64,000 nucleotides of DNA from Patella vulgata (taxonomy: Eukaryota; Mollusca; Gastropoda; Patellidae), in assembly GCF_932274485.2 (NCBI RefSeq), contig NC_065880.2:49338894-49402893 (forward strand). The letters are read 5' to 3'. The notes under the pieces are model-generated. The model saw only the letters and a list, made by a program, of their open reading frames with translations. It was not told the DNA's origin and searched no databases. Every line of letters starts with the position of its first letter. The first letter of the stretch is position 1. Positions 56,406 to 64,000 of the stretch are shown here, piece by piece. A program made the translations under genes and the position numbers.

Positions 56406-56630
56406 AGGGCTATTTTGACATTCTTGCTTACCACATGTGGCAAATAGCCACTGCCATATCTTAGTCTAGTAATATCTGTTTTTGTACCGCCGATGCAGAT
56501 CGTAAACGGAGACTTTGAAGTAAATTTTTATGAATTTGAACGTATTATGCTGTCATCCTGCGTCTGTCAAGCATTATGGTCATGAGAGGACAAACCTTAT
56601 TGCTAGTCTCAGAACCCTATCGAAATCAGC

Positions 56631-56862
56631 GGGGTTGGTTGGCCGAATGGTTAAAGCATGCGCGTTGGATCAGAAGGTCTGTCATTTGTCAAGTGGCGTT
56701 GTTTCCATCCCCCGTTTGTATGTGACAAGGGGTATGATCGCCTGTCCAACCTTGTGGGTTTTCTCCGGTCTCCTCCCACTGCTAAAGACCCGCAAAATTG
56801 AACGATGTTAGTCCCGAAATGATCTAGTTAGTATCAAGTGGACATTAAACCCATGTCTCTCC
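56631..56862 (+). mobile_element. SINE family A, copy inside another repeat
   Basis: Head GGCCGAATGGTTAAAGCATG, centre CGCCTGTCCAACCTTGTGGG, end GACATTAAACCCATGTCTCT. Flanking words (GTCATGAGAGGACAAACC before; ACCTTCCGTTCCTCAGTTAT after) resemble the unit of the tandem family at 58.0-58.8 kb, so it appears to have landed in a copy of that family. Confidence 0.8.
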
Positions 56863-57989
56863 TTCGCAACCTTCCGTTCCTCAGTTATGCCCCCCCCCCC
56901 CCCTTGCCCCCCTTTCGAAAAACTTGTGAACGCGATAGATCCTACATATTTTTTTATCAGTTTTTTTTATGAATTTTGCTATTGAACAGTCCATTCCTCA
57001 TGACGGTTTTGTACTCAGGTGTGGTTTATTTCACCAGTTCATTCCTGATGACGGTTTTGTACTCAGATGTGGTTTATTTCAGACAATTTCTTGCATTAAA
57101 ATAGAATATATTTTTGACTTTTGAGATATCCGTGAACTATTTGGCTTGTTGGGCCCTAAATAAAACTGTTGTCCTAGAGAAATATTTCAGTATGAAAATG
57201 CGTTATAAAAGTCTGATGAAATTATGTACTGCCAATATCTAGAGGATACTGTAATCTGCACATATTGCTTCAGTGAATTATTAGCGACGGGTATCGTGCA
57301 CGTGACTGGGTATGCCTACTCTTTCACACGTGATCCCACTATTTAATTATTTTTCAGAAATCACAATGTTTAAAATCATTATTGTATATTTGCTTTTCAA
57401 ATCTCCAAATTAAACCAAATTTTCCTTTTATTTTCATCAAAAGTGTTTTTAGATGCTAACATTGATGCTAAGGTATTGTTTTGGTTCTTCGTGTTACCAA
57501 ATTTTCCTTTTATTTTCATCAAAAATGTTTTGGAAGTGTTTTTAGATGCTAACATTGTTGCTAAGGAATTGTTTTGGTTCTTCGTGTTATTTTGCAATAG
57601 ATGATGAATTTTAGTCACTCATAATCGAAGAAATTACAGATTTGCACTACAAATTGTAATAAATAAAATAAAATCTGCACTTGTTTGTTTTTATTTATGA
57701 TGGTGAGAATTCCGTACATAATTTATCTATTATATGGTTTCCCTCCGGGTCCGGTTTCTACTTGTCAGGTTCCGTTGCATCTTCAGTATTTAAAAGAGTC
57801 GTTTGCACATTGGTTGTCAGAATATTTAACGCCCTGTCCCTCGGGTACATGTAAATTATATAATTTTCAATTTTGTCCTGATACAATCTAATAGAGCGGT
57901 CGTACTTTTTCCTGACGTCAGCAGGTCAGGTTTGGGATGCCAAAACATACACTACAGATGACCACTCCCTGCACGGAGCATGAAACTTG
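56863..57989. other. repeat-rich non-coding DNA with two small tandem duplications
   Basis: A C-run lies near 56890. A 48-bp duplication (CATTCCTcATGACGGTTTTG) spans 56987-57083. An 82-bp duplication (ACCAAATTTTCCTTTTATTT) begins at 57414 and 57496 and ends near 57591. The open frame at 57685-57891 matches no family I know. Confidence 0.6.
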
Positions 57990-58790
57990 TTTTATTTTAC
58001 GTCGACATTTCAATGTGGGCGTGTTATGTCGTCACCCAGTCCATCGGTCCGCCCGTAAACAATTCGCTTGTGAACGCGGTAGAGGATACAGTTTTTAACA
58101 GATTCTTTTTAAATTTGGTGTGGAACATCGTGGTCATGAGATCACGACTCCTATCGAACCAGTGTTATGCCACTTTAGTTCCAGAGTTATGTGCCCTTTG
58201 TCGAAAACCTTGTGAACGCGACAGAGGCTATAGTTTTTAACAGATTTTAATAAAATTTGATGAGAAGCATTGGGTTATGAGAGGATGTACACTCTGCAAC
58301 TTGTCATTCCGGAGTTACCCCTTTGACAAAAACGCTGTGAACGCGATGCATGCTTTAGTTTTAAACGGATTTCTTTTAAGTTAGCCGGGAAGCGATTTTA
58401 ACTTTGTGAAAGCGATACACTCTACAGCAGATGAACCCTATCCATATTCAGTAGTCTCCCACAGTTTTTAACCATATTTTTTCAAATTTAGTTGTAAGCA
58501 TCGGGGTCATGAGCGGATGAACCCTACCAATATTCGACGTCTTGACCTTCCCCCCGCCCCCTTAAACGCGGTAAAGGCTACAGTTTTTAACCGATTTTTT
58601 TTTTCAAATTTAGTTGTAAGCATTGGGGTCACGAGCGGATGAACCCTAGCAATATTTAAAGTTCTGCGACCCCCCACAACACGATAGAGGCTATAGCTTT
58701 TAACGAATTTCTTTCATATTTGGTGGGAAGCATTGGGGTCATGAGAGGGTGAGCCCTATCGATGTTAAGCGTTCTACGACTTTCCGTTCA
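57990..58790. repeat. diverged tandem repeat family
   Basis: Units carry GTGAACGCGaTAGAGGCTAC, AGTTTTTAACaGATTT, TTTGGTGGGAAGCATTGGGG, TCATGAGAGGATGAaCCCTA and a variable end, spaced roughly 110-150 bp. About five units. It starts near ACGTCGACATTTCAATGTGG, a small palindrome-like start similar in style to the 33.6-kb element. Confidence 0.65.
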
Positions 58791-58818
58791 GAATTCATCA
58801 AATATGCTCAACATCCAT

Positions 58819-59438
58819 GTTGTCCTTTAGGATAAGCTGCGGTTGAGACATGCTGTTATGTGGGGATATTTCCACGCTTCGCGTGGCTATCTTTGAAAGT
58901 AAATATCCATTTTGTAACATAATCCTAATGGTCTATTTGATTACCTTCCTTTCAGCGTGTCTGTCCGTATGTCCATACACGTGTAATTTGATTGGTCCGG
59001 TTAGATACGAATTGGAATAGGCTATTTCGAGCCCAATCTGATTAAAACACAGATCCTAATTCGTTTCGTTTTTTATAGTTCAAAATTTCGTTTTACTTGT
59101 CTTCACAACACTAGGATCTGGAAGAGTTGTCCTTTCGGATAAGCTGTGGTTGAGACAATGCTGTTGTGTGGGGATATTTCCACGCTTCGCGTGGCTATCT
59201 TTAAAAGTAAATATCCATTTTGTAACATAATCCTATAATGGTCTATTTGATTTCCTTCCTTTCGGGCGTGTCTGTCCGTATGTCCATACACGTGTAATTT
59301 GATTGGTCGGGTTAGATACGAATTGGAATATATATTTCGAGCCCAATCTGATTAAAACACAGATCCTATTTCGTTTCGTTTTTTGTAGTTCAAAATTTCG
59401 TTTTACTTGTCTTCACAACACTAGGATCTGGAAGAGTT
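58819..59438. repeat. 307-bp direct tandem duplication
   Basis: GTTGTCCTTT..GGATAAGCTG starts at 58819 and again at 59126. Both copies carry the hairpin CCACGCTTCGCGTGG, CATACACGTGTAATTTGATT and CACTAGGATCTGGAAGAGTT with few differences. A partial inverted match (AAACGAAACGAAATATAGAT) lies at about 59650. Confidence 0.9.
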
Positions 59439-61029
59439 ATTATATAACAGGCGTTTGCCAATGAAACGGTCTGTTACGACAAGTTCTGGGCGTGCTCTGC
59501 ACGGAACTGTGGGTAAACCCCAGAAACGTCAACGCTGGTTTATCAATCAATGTCTGACGTCATAGGGTCAAAAGCCGCTCGTATGTTTCCTGACGCGAAC
59601 TCTCAATACAACTGGTCAGATCGTCATGTAGTGTAGGCCATCGAAAGTATAAAAAACGAAACGAAATATAGATCTCTATGTTAATCAGATTGTTTCGAGC
59701 CAAAATCTGACGAAAAACAAGGTCGACATCTTGATAGTCTTATAGCAACTTCACACAATAAAGAGACTACAGGAACCAAATTGTGCCTATATTTCACTGT
59801 AAAGTAAATTTATCTTATATACATGTATATGATTGTCAATCCTAAAATATAGGCTTCTACAATCTTAACTTGAATCAATTAAGTAATGAATATTTAAAAT
59901 CTTTCCTTTGGGTGTCTAACTGAATAATTAAAATCTTTCCTTTGAATGTCTAACTGAAAATGCTTCTGGTGTTATTTTCCCCCATTTCCCAAAGCGAAGA
60001 ATGTGATTTGTAAAAGTACTAACCACTTATATTTTCAATTAAACTTAGTTCACTACAAAGAAACTCGTTTTATGATATGAATAGAACATTTCACTTATAT
60101 AGATATCACAATATATTGCTAAACAGTCTGTATTCATAAGTAAAGTTTATTTAGGTATGGCAACGGGTACTCATATTAGTATAAGATACCTTTTAAAAAA
60201 AAAGTATTGTATAGAAAATATATTGAGTAAGGAATATAATTGACTGCTTTTGTAGTCTTTTTTGTATACAAATTTCTAATCTTATGACATTACAATAAGA
60301 GTAGATATGGGGTAATAAAGTCTGGTATAGGCCAAAATGAGATAAAATTGGGTTAACGTCCAACTTTCCTACTAACGAATGCGGACAGTGCGCTGTGGAG
60401 AAAATTTTCCAAAACTACTGCCCCTCCGCCTACACGATATCGATTTCCAACTGACAAGGGCGCCCCCCCCCCCTAATGTTCGACAGTGCCCTTTTTTACT
60501 GCTGAAACTGCCTTTTCTCAGACCCAAATATGTCCGTTCCCAACCCGTTGCAGGGATCCCAAATGACTCAAACCATCGACTCAAACACACCAGTCTGGTC
60601 TAATTAATGCTTCCACTTTCAAACGAATTCTTGTTGTTTAGCTGACGGTGCCCTAATCCTATAGAGTGACTATAGACAGACATCAATGATAGCATCTTGT
60701 GGAATCGGCGGCGTATACTACTATACACTCATGCCCATCACCGACGCGCATTAGTGCAACTTGATGTAGCAATGTTTCATGTGTGGACAGTACAAGTTAC
60801 AAGGCTTAAATAGTGAAGTGGCTAGGGAATAGATTCGTCTTTTTTCCCATCATAATGCCTCGTTCGCCTTGACAATTTTCGAGTCGCGTGTTCAACTGGC
60901 TTTTTTGCTCGATTTTAAGGCTCTTTTTCAACGATTTCCGAACGTTTACTTAGACGAAAATATCAGCCAAATAGCTCTTGGAATGGCTACAGATGCAGGA
61001 AATGACGGATAATTTTCTTGGAGGGACCC
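59439..61029. other. non-coding accessory DNA
   Basis: Contains the partial inverted copy of the preceding duplication (~59640-59710) and a C-run near 60466. No supported gene; overlapping open frames at 60372-60603 on both strands have no family match. Confidence 0.5.
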
Positions 61030-61120
61030 CCCCCCCCCTCTCAGCGGCGTGCCGCGTCTCCGCGGTCAGTGCCCTCATTTTGCGGCGCCCCCCTTTTCAA
61101 AATTCCTAGATCCGCCCCTG
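61030..61120. mobile_element. possible hAT-like terminus
   Basis: It ends in CCTAGATCCGCCCCTG, whose reverse CAGGGGCGGATCTAGG is a common hAT terminal sequence, next to a GC-rich stretch unlike the surroundings. The other end was not found. Confidence 0.35.
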
Positions 61121-61599
61121 AAAAGTGTTTGGGTACAGGTAATATAATATGACAGTTAATTGAGCGTTAAATTTCTTATTAAAAACTAGATAACATTCAC
61201 ACAACCGCTCTCCGTGTAACATCTAAAATGCTGCTAGGTCAAAATATTTGTAACTTTACATGTGTGTCTTTATCACTGTTTTCTCTGCCAGTGGGGAAAT
61301 GAATGTAGCAACATAGTGGTTGTCTCTGGGACGTGTTATCTTTGCGTTAGATATTCAATTTACAATCAACATATGCCCAAACCAAACGAATCTGTTCAAG
61401 ATGCTAAAAATATGTCAGTATGTGCTTGATATGCAAAACATCAATTTTATTCCACGTACATGTACTAGTCTATATAGCTGCCAAAAAGCATGATCCCCTC
61501 GTTTCTTCACAAATTCATGATGACATGACACAAACATTATGTGCCAATGCTCCGTTTATTACAAAAAAGGGGCAGGATCCACGGTCTGGTCGCCTTTTG
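61121..61599. other. non-coding DNA upstream of the mariner relic
   Basis: No recognised gene. The frame at 61420-61602 has no family resemblance that I can see. Confidence 0.45.
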
Positions 61600-61855
61600 T
61601 GAAGTCACCATCCCAGGTAAAGTTGACATTCGAGTAACTAACATTAGCAAAACATTAGTGGAACGAATATTTACACTTGTCGAGAACTATCGGGGAGATC
61701 CACAAGCTTTCTTGTCTCATCACCTTGACCCAGAGACATAAAGTCAAAGTATGCAGCGGAAGCACGTGAGGTCACCAACGCCAAAACAAAAGTTCAAAAG
61801 AACGTCTTACAATGACAAGGGGATGGCCTCCGTTTTCTTATAATCCAAGGGCGTA

Positions 61856-61896
<41 letters not shown>

Positions 61897-62455
61897 GGTT
61901 TAACGTCCACTCGACACAAACTAGGTCATTTCGGGACTATCACATGGTTCAATTTTATTTCAATAATTCGCTTTAGCAGTGGGAGGAAACTGGAGAACCC
62001 GGTGAAAACCCACGAGGTTGGACAGGCGGGGAATCGAAACCCCGCCAATTGACTCAATGATAGACCGTATGATACAGCGCAGCGCGCACGTGCTAACCAT
62101 TCGGCCATCCAACCCCCCAAGGGCGTAACCATGATAGATTATCTACGCAGATGAACTGCCCAAATTGCGTAATTAAATCAGAAAAAGGTGCCGAGGTAAA
62201 ACTTCCCGAGGTGTCTCTTAGCGCTGCACAGGACTGTGGCTTCAAGATCATGTCTTACCCAGTCAATTCTCCAGATCTAGCTCCCTCTGACTTCTTCTTC
62301 CCACAACTCAAATCTATCCCTAGGCAGAGGGAGTGGGGCATATTTAGGACGGTTGATGTCGTCATCACTGCCGTGGGGGAAGGTTTTGGGTCACGTGGCA
62401 AACAGTGGTTTTCTGACGGGTTAAATAAGATGGAGAAACGATGGAACAAGTGAAT
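61600..62455 (+). pseudogene. mariner transposase relic split by a SINE
   Basis: 61650-61740 encodes LVERIFTLVENYRGDPQAFL ... DPET, and the following bases encode SQSMQRKHVRSPTPKQKFKR, matching the mariner region around DPETKxQSMxWKHPxSPxPKKF. The segment with the first catalytic Asp is missing. After the SINE, 62189-62452 encodes VSLSAAQDCGFKIMSYPVNS, PDLAPSDFFF (third catalytic position Asp, mariner type) and FSDGLNKMEKRWNK. Several stops and gaps make it inactive. It is unrelated to the Tc1 elements, whose third residue is Glu. Confidence 0.85.
61860..62116 (-). mobile_element. SINE family A, minus strand, with long target duplication
   Basis: On the minus strand it starts GGGGGGTTGGATGGCCGAAT, passes the GGTTTCGATTCCCC B box and GTCCAACCTCGTGGG, and ends in GTTAAACCCCATCTCTCTCT with a long CT tail (seen as GA repeats at 61860). 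CCAAGGGCGTAACCA occurs directly before (61845-61859) and after (62117-62131) as a target duplication. It interrupts the mariner relic. Confidence 0.93.
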
Positions 62456-64000
62456 TTATGCCAAGGGGAATTATATTAAATTAATAAGTATAGCGATTTT
62501 TATATAGATCACATAATACTAAGGGGGGCCGAAATCTTTTGGGTCACACCCCAAAAAAAAAAAAAAAATCCCAAAAAAACAAACAAAACAAAACAAAACA
62601 ACCCAAACAACGATGTAAACTTTGGATTATTTTACACTGGAGTTCCCACTTTAAAGAATAGTAGAGATTAATGATAATGGAATAGCTCCGTTTATTATTA
62701 CCAATAATTAGGTATTAATAAAAAGTTAAAATACTTGTTCTTTTATGTTACAGAGAAAATATTAATAATCAATAGTCTTCATTCTTCAGATTTGTATTTG
62801 CCACATTTTCCTTATCAGGATTGGAGTTATTAACATAGGTTGACAGGCAATGAAACATCCAGAACCGGACCTGGACCTACTCAGGACCAAATTAACCTTG
62901 GTTGTGTGTGTGTGTGTGGGGGGGGGGGGGCAAGTCCAGGGGTGGAGTAGAGTAGGGTCTTAACGTTATCTTTGTATGCTGTCCATTGATCGATGTAATG
63001 ATACAATAAAATATTATTTAAATCTTTAGGGTCGCGTGCGGCGCGAAGACCCCGACGGAGTGGGTGGGTGAGAGAGATGCAACCCCAGAACTTTTTGTTA
63101 TGGCAAATTAGATTTTTGAGCATTCAGAGGTATATTCTGGGCGAGTAATAGACGTCGAATAAAATAGGAATATTGATTATATTTTTGGATTAGAAACCAC
63201 GTTTCAAACTTCAATCAAAAGCTATATGAGAAACCTTTAGCCAAATTATAATTCCAGAGATTCTCGTTAGTTGTCTTGAGTGTAAAAAGAAATCAAATTT
63301 CAGGGAAAACTTATAAATACATTATATCCATATTAATGTATGAATGATCTCACATTTCCTAGCGAACTGGCGGCACTATAAACATAGATGTCTACCGGTG
63401 GAGTTCAAGTCAAGGTCAAAACTACCCACGGACCCCTTTCTCGTGTAAAAGGAGTCCTATCGAATGGAACAGTCAGGATTTAAAATTGGGCCCCTGATTG
63501 TGGACACAATGAAGGCCCCCAAAAATGACCTTCATATTTTCAAATCTAAATAAGACTCACTCGATCATTCAATTGAACTTTTGATCTTGCGCTCAACCGA
63601 AAATATGGGTGGGTGGGGGCGCTCCCAAATTCGGCCATTACAACACATTTATTTGACTTTGCCCCAATTTGAGACCAGACCGTTGTTCTTCTGCAGTGCC
63701 GATCCCAATTAAATCCCCGCGCTTCTTAGTTCCGGTATTGCACCTACTTGAATTGACGTTATCTAACGATAAACACATAGGTTTAAATTCAACGGAACAT
63801 CCTTTCAACTGCAGCTTGGTTGTCCACAATAAACCTCACGCACAACGCACTGACCGAAATCAATATCTCAACACTTATTTCAATTTAATAAAAGCCAACC
63901 CCCTTACCCCAACAACCTAATTTAATAGGCAACCTATAAAACTTTCATAGACCTGGTGTGATGTTTGGGCAAAAGTGATCTTCGAAATGTACATGCTTCT
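62456..64000. other. non-coding DNA to the window end
   Basis: Contains an A-rich run (~62550-62610) and a (GT)n-G-run near 62900-62930. No splice-flanked coding segment, RNA gene or bounded repeat was recognised. Confidence 0.5.

Larger units (their letters stand above)
52680..56455. mobile_element. foldback-type transposable element with 9-bp target duplication
   Basis: ATATCTTAG directly precedes (52671-52679) and directly follows (56456-56464) the element. Its extreme ends are inverted: GGCTGGGGCTATTTGCCACA at the left, and the reverse of the right end reads GGCAGTGGCTATTTGCCACA. Between them two long arms in opposite orientation are built from one 144-bp tandem unit and meet at an AAT microsatellite. 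No open frame or transposase is present, so it is non-autonomous. Long inverted arms made of tandem units plus a 9-bp duplication are the hallmarks of Drosophila FB-type foldback and some Mutator-like elements; family assignment is inference. Confidence 0.9.

Noticed and set aside
57685-57891. 68-codon frame with FPPGPVSTCQVP
   Set aside because: No splice context, no family match, and inside repeat-rich DNA.
1-64000. Retrovirus-like or other capsid-bearing fossil elements
   Set aside because: I looked for such elements and recognised none; all transposon proteins seen are Tc1, mariner or LINE type.

Overview
The window looks like nuclear DNA of an invertebrate animal, most likely a mollusc or close lophotrochozoan. 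It is AT-rich and intron-rich, has metazoan GT/AG splice sites, and carries tRNA-derived SINEs, Tc1/mariner and hAT-like DNA transposons and 'central tandem repeat' elements of the kind common in molluscs. The organism call is inference. I see no bacterial or viral gene, no rRNA and no convincing free-standing tRNA gene. Two host genes are supported, both on the + strand. (1) A MAP7/ensconsin-family microtubule-associated protein runs from 17595 to 42470. Fourteen coding exons form a phase-consistent chain of about 1250 codons; the 5' end lies upstream and the last junction is uncertain. It has the N-terminal MAP7 microtubule-binding coiled coil (exons at 18769 and 22953), a Ser/Pro-rich basic linker with small frame-preserving exons, the C-terminal MAP7/kinesin-1-binding coiled coil (29393-31050) and a long acidic tail. 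(2) An intronless 398-residue sororin (CDCA5)-like cohesin regulator lies at 49186-50382, with a KEN box, many S/T-P sites and the C-terminal sororin motif. Layout: 1-17.6 kb is non-coding (5' intron or upstream DNA) with three copies of one SINE, one copy of a second SINE, a palindromic GTCGGG array and three Tc1-like elements. 17.6-42.5 kb is the MAP7 gene. Its 8.7-kb intron (32572-41280) holds an element with four 146-bp tandem units and a multi-level transposon nest: a tandem-unit repeat, then a hAT-like element with a perfect 8-bp target duplication, then a second hAT-like element, then a Tc1 element nearly identical to the one at 14.4 kb. 42.5-49 kb is 3' UTR and intergenic DNA with a LINE 3' fragment and a SINE. 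After sororin, 51.4-64 kb is a repeat-dense accessory region. Its most striking object is a 3.8-kb foldback element (52680-56455), whose two inverted arms are built from a 144-bp tandem unit and which is flanked by a perfect 9-bp target duplication. It is preceded by a ~690-bp hairpin element and followed by more SINEs, tandem duplications and a mariner relic with a SINE inside it. The two host genes share no evident pathway beyond general roles in microtubule and chromosome biology; their adjacency is probably incidental.
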